In this document: piece after piece, positions 53,201-62,285 of the stretch
How positions within the stretch are numbered: position 1 is the stretch's first letter
How the letters are laid out: every line of letters starts with the position of its first letter
DNA from: Dendrolimus kikuchii
Lineage: Eukaryota > Arthropoda > Insecta > Lepidoptera > Lasiocampidae
Direction of reading: 5' to 3'
Assembly (NCBI GenBank): GCA_019925095.2
Contig: CM034389.1
Coordinates: 20,695,435 to 20,759,434 of the forward strand
Length of the DNA stretch: 64,000 nt
The notes under the pieces: generated by a model
What the model saw: the letters and a program-made list of their open reading frames with translations, nothing else
The model's database searches: none
Told to the model about the DNA's origin: nothing
Translations under genes and position numbers: made by a program

Positions 53201-55635
53201 CGTACGACACCATGATGTGGTATGTAATAACCGACATGCTTGATATCGGAGACCGGAACTTCTGACAAATATCCATTTGCTATATAGTCACTTATTGTTT
53301 TATTATAGCTGTCCTGTAAGCCAGGAACAATTTTAAACTTGCGTTCTAAAGCGAGGAAACGGCGATGTGCAACAGCGCGGGAGCAACCTAAGTCATCAGG
53401 GTTGCGACAAAACGGTAAATCAATGTTGTATTTATTATTTTGAAAATTGGTTGTTGAGACAAAATTATTCTCACACTCAATTTCAGCGGGACTAAGAAAG
53501 CGTTTAGAAGCGACTTCTTCTAACTCGAAAAATTTATGCAAGCTTGACTCAATGTCAATAGGCGTATGCGCAGTAAAACAAGCGAAAGATTGCGGCGGCG
53601 GTATCACATCGGAATTACATGAGACTTCGCCCATTAATACATAACCAAAACTGGTATGTATGGCGGGAGGTGCGCGAGTTCCAGATTCAACCCTATCACC
53701 TAAATAAATATACGGAAATAGTTGAACACCTAGAACTAGTTCTATTTCCCCTGGTACATTCCAGGTTAAATCTGCGAGTTGTAAATTATTTAAGTAAGTC
53801 ATGTCCTCAGAAATTTCGATATAATTAGCGGGAAGTCGATCAGTTATACAATCAACTACAAGAGCGTGAATATAGTATTTGTTATCTGGGTAAACGCGGG
53901 ATTCGACATTAAAGTTAACATAACCGTAAACCGGTTGAGAGTTCATACCAACACCTTGCAAGTATGAATTAAGTAATTTTGTTATAGGAAGATTTAAGCG
54001 TTTGCAACAATCTAATGTTATTAAATTATTTTGACTGCCACTGTCAATTAAACATCGAACAATTAACTTGTCATTATTATTATAACAAGTAGCGTAAACT
54101 TGCGCGGTTGACAATAAAATAGTAGAAAAAGGTTTAAGTTCCGAAGCAAACGAAACCGATTTATTGTTATTCAATAAAGTTAAAGTTTCATTATTACTAC
54201 TCTGCGGCATATGCGTGGCGCATTCGGTCGAGTTACGCGGCTCTGAGCGATCGGCACTCGTACTGACGTGCGCTAGCGCACGGTTCTCTCGTTGCGGCGA
54301 CTGCGAATAGCGTGACACCGACTTAGCGACAAGCGGAGAACTGTTTGTTCGAGAAGTATCAGCGTTATTCGTGAAATGTAGCAATGTGTGATGTTTTGCA
54401 GAACAAAACGAACAAACATGTTTGGAAGAACAAGCATATGTTTTATGTTTAACACTTAAACAGTTATTACAAAATGACTTCTCTTTAACAAAGTTATACC
54501 TCTCATGCGGAGTCAACTTTATAAAAGAAGGACAAAAGTATAGATGCGTATGAAAGTCATTTTGACACAAATTACATTTTACATATTTATTATTATTAAG
54601 TGAATTGGACTTTACATTTACAAATGATTTAGTTGTTTTATATGTTTGTTTGCGATTTATATTTTGCGGGTTAATAATATTATTTGCGGTTTTACAAGAA
54701 GAACGAGACAAAACTTTACTCTGTTCTTTTACAAATGTAATGAGGTCTTTATAGGAAGGAATATTTTCTTTACGATATGTAATTTCGAATAACTTTACAG
54801 TATCGGAATCTAAGCGTTGCAATGCGAGGTGTAAAAATATAAAGTCATTTAAATCGTTTAACTGCAATTGTCTAAGGGCTTGTACAGACGAGTCGAAGTT
54901 GTTTACGAAAGAATCGAGATTAGATGCATTATTAGCGGATAATTGTTTGAAGTTTAGCAATTGATTAAAATAAGAACTAGCGAGTGACCGAGGGTCATCA
55001 TATTTTTCGATTAAAGCGTTCCAAATAATTAAATAGTTTTCTGCGGTTGGCGGAAGGCCCGCGCAAATAGATAAAGCTTGACCAGATAACTTTCCGATTA
55101 AATAAAATGCCTTCTCACTATTCGACAAGGTAGGATTATCGTGTACCATATTTTTAAATTGCGTATAAAAGAGAGGCCATGTACGAACATCGCCTGAGAA
55201 AGAAATTAAATCGATAGGAGGTAGATTTGGTTTGCGCACAGAATTATATGAATGCGTAGCCAATATGTTTGCGGTTTGAGATGACTCATTTTCATTTGTA
55301 ATCTCAGTTAAAATTTGTTTGACAGAACAATACATTTCATCAAAACTGATAAATGATTGATAATTTATAGTTTGTGCTTTATGAGGGTTAATTTTTATGT
55401 AAAGCATATTATATGAGTCCAAAACAGATTCAAATTCCTTACGTAAATTATCAATATTGGAAGCGTTGTGAATAAATATTCTCTGACTATTCTCATCGGA
55501 AATATTTAACGATTTATCGTAAATATTTTGCATGCGGCTAAATAACATGTCGCGTTTATATTGAAGAACAATTAATTTACTATTGTCTTCAGAGCTTGCC
55601 TCTGAAACAATAGTTTCTCCACCTTTCTTACTCAT
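50272..55635 (-). CDS. BEL/Pao Gag-Pol polyprotein (1787 aa)
   Basis: One open frame from the ATG at 55635. Domains in order: Gag region with the BEL-type LISFSGDVRTWPLFYTQFKN block (~143-162); Cys/His zinc knuckles (CNLC at 354, CNNC at 389, CSFC at 408); aspartic protease with active-site DSG at 531-533; reverse transcriptase with VVLDASA (820) and TADIKSMF (D865), the YxDD box present as FMDD (941-944); RNase H with FCDASFSGYG (D1116), E1160, D1192 and D1238; integrase with an H2C2 zinc finger (H1421, H1426, C1453, C1456) and catalytic D1491, D1557 and E1611 (PHFGGAWE); and a C-terminal WKKWRVEYL segment typical of BEL integrases. All catalytic residues I checked are present and there is no stop or frameshift, so the protein could be active. 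It copies its own RNA into cDNA and inserts it. The two forward frames inside it are shadows. Confidence 0.96.
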   Translation of the reverse strand: MSKKGGETIVSEASSEDNSKLIVLQYKRDMLFSRMQNIYDKSLNISDENSQRIFIHNASNIDNLRKEFESVLDSYNMLYIKINPHKAQTINYQSFISFDEMYCSVKQILTEITNENESSQTANILATHSYNSVRKPNLPPIDLISFSGDVRTWPLFYTQFKNMVHDNPTLSNSEKAFYLIGKLSGQALSICAGLPPTAENYLIIWNALIEKYDDPRSLASSYFNQLLNFKQLSANNASNLDSFVNNFDSSVQALRQLQLNDLNDFIFLHLALQRLDSDTVKLFEITYRKENIPSYKDLITFVKEQSKVLSRSSCKTANNIINPQNINRKQTYKTTKSFVNVKSNSLNNNKYVKCNLCQNDFHTHLYFCPSFIKLTPHERYNFVKEKSFCNNCLSVKHKTYACSSKHVCSFCSAKHHTLLHFTNNADTSRTNSSPLVAKSVSRYSQSPQRENRALAHVSTSADRSEPRNSTECATHMPQSSNNETLTLLNNNKSVSFASELKPFSTILLSTAQVYATCYNNNDKLIVRCLIDSGSQNNLITLDCCKRLNLPITKLLNSYLQGVGMNSQPVYGYVNFNVESRVYPDNKYYIHALVVDCITDRLPANYIEISEDMTYLNNLQLADLTWNVPGEIELVLGVQLFPYIYLGDRVESGTRAPPAIHTSFGYVLMGEVSCNSDVIPPPQSFACFTAHTPIDIESSLHKFFELEEVASKRFLSPAEIECENNFVSTTNFQNNKYNIDLPFCRNPDDLGCSRAVAHRRFLALERKFKIVPGLQDSYNKTISDYIANGYLSEVPVSDIKHVGYYIPHHGVVRPNKDGVRVVLDASAKTHSGLSLNDVLHVGPNLQSDLFLLLIDFRLFPIALTADIKSMFLRIGVNEHHRKYLRILFRFNANEPIRTYNFISLPFGLKSSPFLAMRTLRQLASDFGHRYPEASKLIDTQFFMDDFVHSVPDEQTAVSVSQDLIKLFKLGSFDLIKWASNSPALLDAFPDSHRMPIDFAQSDLFNCKILGLSWEPIHDILSLTIVKVDDKCTKRTILSFVARLFDTLGLVAPIILFAKILIKELWLSKIDWDETPPESIRRRFTALALELPMLATLSIPRHSGVQLGSEVYIVAFCDASFSGYGCCVYLHVTDSLGNVTVRLLCAKSKVSPVKIVTLARLELVAALLLSKLVKLVRDRLSARIPIKGVYAFSDSTIALSWIHSSPHRWSIFVSNRVAKIQENLAFDCFYHIVGKENPSDCLSRGMLPSQLLSHPLWWNGPTWLSKPINEWPIVAFSPLVQESLPEFKINSKTLTSAIQCESPLLIDIINRISSWSKLLKIFVYILKFIKKLPNNEPVCNINTAEKFIIKAIQNICFAKEIQLLKINELPSKRLRNLSAFLDEDGILRVGGRLSKSSLPYEVKYPAILPKRHRLVNLIIDHYHASSCHTGPGLLMSIIRQRFWILDARTVIRSRCRQCNICFRLNPKHPTPKMADLPAFRISDAKAFVHSGVDLSGPLSYIPIRRRGQHSCKVYICLFICLVTKAIHIELVSDLTSASFISAFKRFISRRGPVSVIYSDNGTNFVGAKVMLDEMHNFLLSSTFQAEVKQELLNSRIEWKMIPPRSPHFGGAWEANIKSVKTHLFRVIGKQLLTYEELLTVLVQIECILNSRPLIAVSADPHPDVLTPAHFLMSSPLKHLPSSELPDARITLTKRKDLLDQLVLSYWKKWRVEYLHTLQVRQKWCTPERSVEIGTIVLLENDNLPPLSWPLGIITEVYPGSDGVIRVATVKTSTGVYKRPVVKLYPLPQQ

Positions 55636-56215
55636 ATTGAGTGATTAAATTTATTGAGGCGAAGAAAAAAAAAAACTAATTAAAAGTAGCGTAGAAAAAA
55701 CTAAAACTCAAAACCTCTTTACTAGTGCAGCGGTCGGTTAAATAAAATGTTAAAACTCGCCTCGAGTGAACGTGACTCGAAGCGGCCGAAGCGACGTTGC
55801 TATCCGATGCGCTACGAAATTTCGTTAGCCTACCGTCTATTAAAGCCCGTTAAGAAAAGATGCTAAGTAACACCTATATTATTGAAAATTTTGAATATAC
55901 GTATTTAATACTGATCACGCGGGATTAATAAATGAATATACTGCCAATGCGGGTTGAAAATAAATAAATTTGGCAATAATTCGATGATACAGCACAAATT
56001 ACGCATAGAATCTCATATGACTTAGCTGGTGGCGGGTAGCGATATGAACCAAAAAATGATTCAAAAAGAATTAAAATAAAGAAATTAAAGTATTTAAGCA
56101 AGAAAATGGGATTATATATAGTTTTTAAATATATATAGCGGGAATAATACGTAAAATAATTATATAGCGGGAATATTATAGAAAATATATCGCGGAAAAA
56201 ATAAAATACATATAT

Positions 56216-56233
56216 CGCGGCTCGATTGGACCA
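56216..56233 (-). other. Candidate primer-binding site
   Basis: In reverse it reads TGGTCCAATCGAGCCGCG, beginning with TGG as required to pair with a tRNA CCA end, ~9 nt inside the proposed 5' LTR boundary. The tRNA partner is not assigned. Confidence 0.5.
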
Positions 56234-56242
56234 GAACTAATA

Positions 56243-56575
56243 TGGTGGTGCGGGTGACAAAGGTAGAATTTGTTGGTGGTGGAAGGAGGCAAAATCCACA
56301 GCCGGGTAGATTTAAGCGGCACTCACCTGCGGATCCCCAATCCTCGTCGTAAAGCACGTCTTCAGAGGGTTGCGTATATCACACCAACAACAGGAGCGGG
56401 TTTAAGGAAAAAGCGTTCTATGCAAATCACTTATGCGCGTGCGGTGCTCGCGAGGCCGTCGACGTACTGGGCCGCCCGCCGGCACGAGTCGTGGTTAGCC
56501 GACAGGTGGCACCACCTGTCTCTATCCAGCGTGCGGATTTGCGGAAAGGAGGGGAAAGGTAGGTAATATAAGGCG
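56243..56575 (-). repeat. 5' LTR of the BEL element
   Basis: In reverse it begins CGCCTTATATTACC, lacking the first ~12 nt (TGCATGGTTAGG) of the other LTR, and ends ...TTTGTCACCCGCACCACCA. Otherwise almost identical to 49685-50015. Confidence 0.82.
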
Positions 56576-56589
56576 ACGCCAAAAAAAAA

Positions 56590-56720
56590 GTTTGCACTGA
56601 AAGTCAGCGTTCTGTCGGATATAACTCCGGCACAGCAATATGCTGAGTGCAAACCTTGTTTGCTGAAAATGCGTACAAATTCTGAAAATATACTCTGTGT
56701 ATAATAATGTATAAGGAATG
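56590..56720 (+). repeat. Direct repeat pair DR1, left copy
   Basis: TCGGATATAACTCCGGCACA, GCAATATGCTGAGTGCAAAC, CTTGTTTGCTGAAAAT recurs at 57285-57420 with roughly 80% identity, same orientation, ~695 bp apart. Confidence 0.65.
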
Positions 56721-57284
56721 TAATTACGTCGCTATTTCCTTAAACAAACTCTTTATTTCTTTGAACATACATAATTGTGTAAGTGATATTTTAACAGCAC
56801 AAATCTGATCAAGATAGGCGTGTATGTTAAGTAGTTCAACAAGCTCATGTTGTAATTGTTTAGAATTAGTAAACATCTTCTGTTGATCTCTGTTTTATAC
56901 GCCTAAATAAATAAATATTAGACGTTTGGAATGTCTACAGAAATATTTGTTAATTATTACTGAGAAGACTTAAATTCAAAACCGGTCTCTATATAATATT
57001 TAACGATTAAGTAGGTGTAAATATTTGTGAAACTGAGCAAATTTACAGACAAAGGCTCTGTTTGCTTTCTTAGTCATATCACAAGTGTTTCAATTTGTAG
57101 TCACTATTTCGAAAGGTCTAGTCATTTGTTGTCTGGCATCATTTTGAAAACATTCTGCAATATTCTTCATTATTGCTCATTCTTTTGACAATAACATTAT
57201 TACAAATAAAGGGTATAACTTCAAGGTCTTATCCCCATTGGGTTATCTTTTACATTAAATCCATCGTTTTGGTATTTTGGTCTT
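56721..57284. other. Spacer between DR1 copies, no gene
   Basis: AT-rich; no coding frame or polymerase motif. It could be the body of a small terminal-repeat element. Confidence 0.35.
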
Positions 57285-57420
57285 TACTCAAAATCAGTGT
57301 TGTGTTGGATATAATTCCGGCACAGCAATAAGCTGTGTGCAAACCTTGCTTGCTGAAAATACAACGCACAATTTGTCAAAATATGCTTTTTTAAAAGTAA
57401 TATATGTACGTAATTATTAT
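57285..57420 (+). repeat. Direct repeat pair DR1, right copy
   Basis: TTGGATATAATTCCGGCACA, GCAATAAGCTGTGTGCAAAC, CTTGCTTGCTGAAAAT. Partner of 56590-56720. Confidence 0.65.
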
Positions 57421-57504
57421 TTTAAATAAACATTATCTATCTTCTTTCTTTTGTAATCTGTAAATATACACAATTTTGTTTGCTGTTGACATCTCTTTAC
57501 TACC

Positions 57505-57640
57505 AAGTTTAGAGAGCGGCAGCACACTGGTAGCAGCACCTTTGATGCTACAAGTCTCCATAGACGGATGGTCACCGCTTTCCATCAGGCGGGCCGTTTG
57601 CCTGTCTGCTGAAATCATGCAATAAAAAAAACTTTTGTCT
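57505..57640 (+). repeat. SINE-like S1, 3' half
   Basis: GAGAGCGGCAGCACACTGGT, TACAAGTCTCCATAGACGGA, CATGCAATAAAAAAAAC; closer to the LINE-tail variant (GGCAGCAC). Confidence 0.65.
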
Positions 57641-57996
57641 ATTCTTAAGTAGTTACCCTAGTTATTCCATTATGCCATAGATGGTACGCCCAGCGCCCTG
57701 TCATTTATACGAACTAGTAAGACACCTTAATATTTTTTTATTTTCAAATCATACATAAAATTTCTGAATGTTTTGAATAAATTAAAAGGGGGCCAATTAT
57801 TGAAGGTGAATGCTAACAATGGTATACCCAATAAATTACCTATTATAATATTGTATTTACTATCCATAATAATAATATTACGACGAAGATAAATACTAGG
57901 AGTTACTGTTATAATCGCCCAGTAAAAACATAGCCTTGAAAAGCTCCTAAATTGGATAAATAAATATCTTGTTATCCATGCTATTTTATCTTATTA

Positions 57997-58230
57997 CTAG
58001 CTGTGCCCGCGACGTCGTCCGCGTGGAATTTGCTTTCAAAACCCTCCGATTTTGAAACATTCCTCATTGGTGCTCCAGTCCTATTGGTCTTAGCGTGATG
58101 ATATATAGCCTATAGCCTTCCTCGATAAATGTACTATTCAACACTGAATATCAAATCGGACCAGCGGTTCCTGAGATTAGCGCGTTTAAACAAACAAACA
58201 AACTCTTCAGCTTTATAATATTATTATAGA
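57997..58230 (-). mobile_element. Non-autonomous Helitron, complete
   Basis: In reverse: A|TCTATAATAATATTATAAAG ... GACGACGTCGCGGGCACAGC, TAG|T. ATATAGCCTATAGCCTTCCT is a common internal word in this group. Confidence 0.75.
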
Positions 58231-58663
58231 TTGGTTGAAAACTGACATTATCTGAATTTATGTTAAATCTTAACCAAATGAATAGATATATATGGTAGTA
58301 AAGTAAACCGGTTCTAAATGTCTTCAAGTAAGTCAATGTTCTTTCGATTTTTGACGGTTTATTATTTGTAATATAACATAATTTTCAAATCAAATAAAAT
58401 TTAAAAAGAAACATATAACGGATTTTAATTAAAGGTTCTTTCATTATTCATTCATTGTGAAAGAATACTGCACTGACAATATCAACGGTTTATGAAATCT
58501 GATATTCCCTCTCGGGTAAGCGTGGTTTACCGTCCATTCCTTAAAAATGTCGTGGCTCAAGTTTCTTAGTCAGATGTTTATGATTTCATATTATAATAAA
58601 CATTTATCATATTATCAACTATCAATTTACCATAAAAATCATGATAATCAGAATCAACTAATT
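58231..58663. other. Nothing recognised
   Basis: AT-rich; no exon or repeat. Confidence 0.3.
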
Positions 58664-58812
58664 GCCGGTTCCTATACCTTACCGGCTGTTCATTTGCCGA
58701 ACTAACTTTTAATCGATAGTTCGGTTGACATAAACTCCAAACTAGTTATGTCAAAATTCAACTGATGGTAAGCAAGCAAATGTATAATAAGATATAGGAA
58801 CTGGCCTTAAAT
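58664..58812. mobile_element. MITE family T2, complete
   Basis: Left GCCGGTTCCTATACCTTACC; right in reverse GGCCAGTTCCTATATCTTAT. The whole 149 bp folds as one imperfect hairpin around TTGACATAAACTCCAAACTA. Best copy of the family. Confidence 0.7.
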
Positions 58813-58984
58813 GAGTTGAACTATTTTTATTGAAATTTAAATTTACTAGTAAAACGTTATCTTCGAACCCATTATTAAAATATCGACTTAAAATCAAGTT
58901 CATCGGTAACCTTATATATAAATGTTAATATACAGTTTCAACTAGTTTATTATTACTATGGAAGCAGTAATATTTTTATTGTCT

Positions 58985-59180
58985 ACTAGCGGTCTTGCCA
59001 CACGTTGTCCTGCCCTTAAAAAATAAAAATCTCGAATTATTATTTACATTATTGAAGTTTTAGTAGGGCTCCCTAATTTGTAACTAAATTTCTTTACACA
59101 AATTTGTAGCAGAATACATACTACATTCTTTCAAATTTGAGCCATATAGACCAAGTAATTTTCCAGAAGAATGACTGTAA
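58985..59180 (-). mobile_element. Helitron fragment
   Basis: ACTAGCGGTCTTGCCACACG, TTGTCCTGCCCTTAAAAAAT at the 3' end; the remainder is diverged. Confidence 0.55.
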
Positions 59181-59475
59181 CATACAAAGATAGAAGTGTA
59201 AACGGACATGATTATTTCATAAACTTTCTGCTCTTGCCAGTAATCCTAAAAATGAGTGCAGTTTATAGGCTCCAAACGTAATTTATCTAGATAATTAATT
59301 AATTATCATTAATTACCAGAAATCTGTATAATCAGATCTGGTAACATATAATATTAATTTAGATAGATTTGTGACGTATTAGGAAGTTATTAAAAACGTC
59401 TGCGACTCATTAATCTTTTCTAAATTCATATTCGGCTTTAGCCAAGTCAAAGTAGAAGTTCGGTAATTATAGAGT

Positions 59476-59518
59476 TACTAGAGTTTACCCTGCTGCTGCG
59501 CCGCGGTTCAAACCCTAG
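59476..59518 (+). mobile_element. Helitron 3' end fragment
   Basis: ACTAGAGTTTACCCTGCTGC, TGCGCCGCGGTTCAAACCCT, AG|T: the same 3' end as 14338-14602. Confidence 0.5.
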
Positions 59519-59540
59519 TGCGTGCTTCTTGTTTAAAGAT

Positions 59541-59562
59541 TAATAATAATAATAAATAAACC
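59541..59562 (+). repeat. (TAA)n microsatellite
   Basis: TTAATAATAATAATAAATAA, directly left of repeat R7 copy 2. Confidence 0.8.
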
Positions 59563-60178
59563 TGCAGAGGGGCTTTGTGGCGAAGCCTTAGGTGGATAGC
59601 GACGCCTCAGACCTGACTCCGGGGACCAAGGCAAGGCCCCTACCTCCGTGCTTGCCTTAACCAGCCGGGACGGAATGGAGATCGCTAGCGCTAAGACTCA
59701 AGCTCCAGGGGAAGAAGTGATAAATGGCATAACGTTAGAAGTAGCCTCGGTGAACCTGCAGCTCACCTCTCTACACACCTTAGTCACTCACATTCATGTT
59801 GCCCCTGTCCTATGGCATTTTTGGGGCCTATGCAGGGAGTGGCGAGTCACCGTCTACCCGTTTTTCCCATGTTCCCCGAATATTGTGACTAGCAGACGCC
59901 ATAGTCCCCATATTCCCAGACCCTTAGTACTACTAGCAGTTCTACCTCAATAGTCCGGTATCTTTTGTTCTCATTTCCCACAATAATCCTACACTGGCAG
60001 GGGCTTGTTCTTGGGTTTATTATGTTATATGGTGTAAACAGGGATAACTGTGGGTCAGTGTCACGCCACATTTACATCAAATTTGTCAAGGGGCCTCTAC
60101 ATGTTGGCCTTTCCATGGCCCCACGCAAGCCCTCCAAAAATACGGCCTATTTTTATGGCCCGTGGTTTTAAAAGACAT
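59563..60178. repeat. Dispersed repeat R7, copy 2 (longer)
   Basis: Adds ~130 bp upstream of the part shared with 7845-8175 (CGAAGCCTTAGGTGGATAGC, TGACTCCGGGGACCAAGGCA) and ~110 bp near the other end. TAA repeats on the left and an AATAATA run on the right suggest insertion into a TAA microsatellite. Confidence 0.55.
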
Positions 60179-60182
60179 ACAA

Positions 60183-60690
60183 TAATACATACATACATAT
60201 CTTCACGCCAGTTCCCTTGCGGGGTAGACACGAATAACAGAGCGCCATTCAGGCTTGTTCTTACATACCTCACGCGCTTCTTTGACATTCATAGCTCTTG
60301 TCATGCACGCTCGTCTGTTCTTAAGGCTCCTGACATCACCTTCTGCTAGTATACGATCAATTTGATCATGGAAGGTGTTTCGTGGCCTTCCACGACTTCT
60401 GCATCCATCCACTTTTGAATTGTATATCTGTTTTGTCATTCTTTCATCATGCATTCTTTCCACATGCCCGAACCACCGGAGTATTCCTTTCCTTACATTC
60501 ACCCCGACACTCTCTTTCAAACCAACTATCTTTCTTACTTCGGTATTATGAACGCGGTCCGCGAGCGTCACTCCGCAGATTTTACGCAGTGCTCGCATCT
60601 CGACCGCGTTTACTCTACTTTCATGCTCTTTCTTCCATACCCAACTCTCGCTTCCATACGTGAGCGTAGCTACCAGCACCGCACGTACAA
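60183..60690 (-). mobile_element. RTE-clade LINE, 3' end, longest copy
   Basis: The frame ending at 60203 (with the ATGT-type repeat at 60185-60200 after it) reads VLVATLTYGSESWVW (end of the reverse transcriptase region), ALRKICGVTLADRVHNTEVR, GRPRNTFHDQIDRILAEGDV and stops after YPARELA. The frame is open for ~165 codons. 5'-truncated at the junction with the Dong-like element. Confidence 0.82.
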
Positions 60691-60709
60691 TAATAAATAA
60701 TAATAATAA
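60688..60709 (+). repeat. (TAA)n run at the Dong-like 5' junction
   Basis: ACAATAATAAATAATAATAA followed by TAAC. Confidence 0.8.
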
Positions 60710-62285
60710 CCCTCTTAGCACTTTGCTAGGGTCTTCAAAGCTAGGCTATCGGTTTCGAAGAGGGGATGAGATCATGTCACATTTGCTGTATATGGATGTA
60801 CTCAAACTTTTCGCATCCAACGAACCAGATTTGATTGAATTACTGAAGATAACGGAACGCTTCAGTAAGTCAATTAATATGTAATTCGGAAGTGTGCGGC
60901 GAGGGAAAGTTGTGAATTCACCGAATTTACAACTTTCAGAGAACATGTCTCTTAAATCCCTCTCCAAAACCGAAACATACAAGTACCTGGGTATGTCAGA
61001 GTCCTTAGGTATAGCCGACGCGGACGTAAAACAGGTGAAGGACCGATTCTTTTGCCGCCTGAGGAAGGTTTTAACCAACCTTCTCTCAGGTGGAAAGAAG
61101 GTCAGAGCCTTCAACAGCTGGGTTATGCCCGTGTTGGCATACTCCTTTGGCATACTTAGGTGGACTCAAACGGAGTTGGATGCCCTAGGCCGAAGGGTCC
61201 GTTGCCTACTGACAAAACATCGTATGCATCACTCACGTTCATCAGGAATGAGATTGTACATCTCGCGAAGATGTGGAAGTCGAGGCTTTTTTCATGCCAA
61301 AGATCTGCACAATCGCGAGGTGAACAATCTCAGGGCATATTTACTTAAGATGGACATCGCTTGCATAAAGATCTTGTGGCAGTAGACAAAGGTCTTACCA
61401 CGCTCTCGTTGACTAAAGAGAATTGGTGCAATCTGGCAGTACTGAGCGCTTCTGACCGTATCAACGTATGTAAGAGCAAGGAGCTGCATGGCAGGTTTTA
61501 TCGCGCCTTAACGGGGCCCGATGTAGACCTGTCAGCGTCGATAAACTAGCTACGGTTCGGTAACCTCTTTGGAGAAACCGAAGGTTTTGTCTTTGCAATT
61601 ATGGACGAAATTATTAAGATGAATAACTACCGGAAATATATCCTGAAGGATGTCACCTTAGACATCTGTCCTGCATGTCATCGCCCAGGTGAATCCCTCA
61701 GGCATATTGTTTCCGGCTGTTCACATCTTTCTAACGGCGAGTATTTGCGCAGACATAACCTCGTAGCTAGGATTATCCACTAGCAACTTGACTTTCGATA
61801 CGGTCTTGCGGAAACGGAGGTACCTTATTACCAGTACTCGCCGGAGCCAGTTCTTGAAAACAGTCGTGCCGCGCTCTACTGGGATCGATCAGTTATCACG
61901 GACAGGACTATTGTAGCCAATAAACCTGATATCGTGATAATAGATCGACGAGCAATACTCGTTGACATCAGTATCCCGCATGACGATAACCTCGTGAAGA
62001 AAGAACAAGAAGAACTAAGTAAATACTTAGATTTTGCTCACGAGGTTACCGCTATGTGGTGTCTGGAGTCGACGAGCATTATGATAGTTGTCACTGTCAA
62101 CGATCTTATAGCGAAAAGCCTCGACCGTCATCTAGAGAGGCTTTCACTGGGAAGCTGGGTGAAGGGCCAGATACAGAAGGCAGCACTTTTGGACACAGCA
62201 CGAATTGTGAGGAGGTTCCTGTCACTGGAGCCCTAACCACCAGTAGTTTGGACCCCGGGTCCCGCTGGCAGTGAACTGCAAGATT
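60700..62285 (+). pseudogene. Dong/R4-like non-LTR retrotransposon, 3' half, inactivated
   Basis: Begins inside the reverse transcriptase: LLGSSKLGYRFRRGDEIMSH, LLYMDVLKLFA (the YxDD box has lost its last Asp), ITERFSKSINM, YKYLGMSESLGI. It continues through a C-x2-C-x6-H-x4-C finger (CPACHRPGESLRHIVSGC, near 61660-61715) to a restriction-like endonuclease motif, ANKPDIVIIDRRAILVDISI, with KKEQEELSKYLD following, and stops after SLEP at 62236. Lesions: TAA at 60882, a 1-nt deletion near 61350, TAG at 61547 and TAG at 61781. The RT plus C-terminal finger plus PD-(D/E) endonuclease order is that of the R2/R4/Dong lineage. TAA repeats flank both ends, in line with the known preference of Dong for TAA repeats. 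Confidence 0.8.

Larger units (their letters stand above)
49685..56575 (-). mobile_element. BEL/Pao LTR retrotransposon, intact ORF
   Basis: A 6.9-kb element with two LTR-like direct repeats, a primer-binding-site candidate, one uninterrupted 1787-codon Gag-Pol (50272-55635) and a purine-rich GGCGGGG tract before the 3' LTR. The LTRs differ by a few changes over ~320 bp (an extra G near 56366, A/T, G/C and A/G swaps), pointing to recent insertion. No envelope-like second ORF. No clear target-site duplication, because the outermost bases of both LTRs seem to be missing. Confidence 0.93.

Noticed and set aside
52091..53828. Forward ORFs within the BEL element
   Set aside because: Shadows of the 1787-codon Gag-Pol on the other strand.
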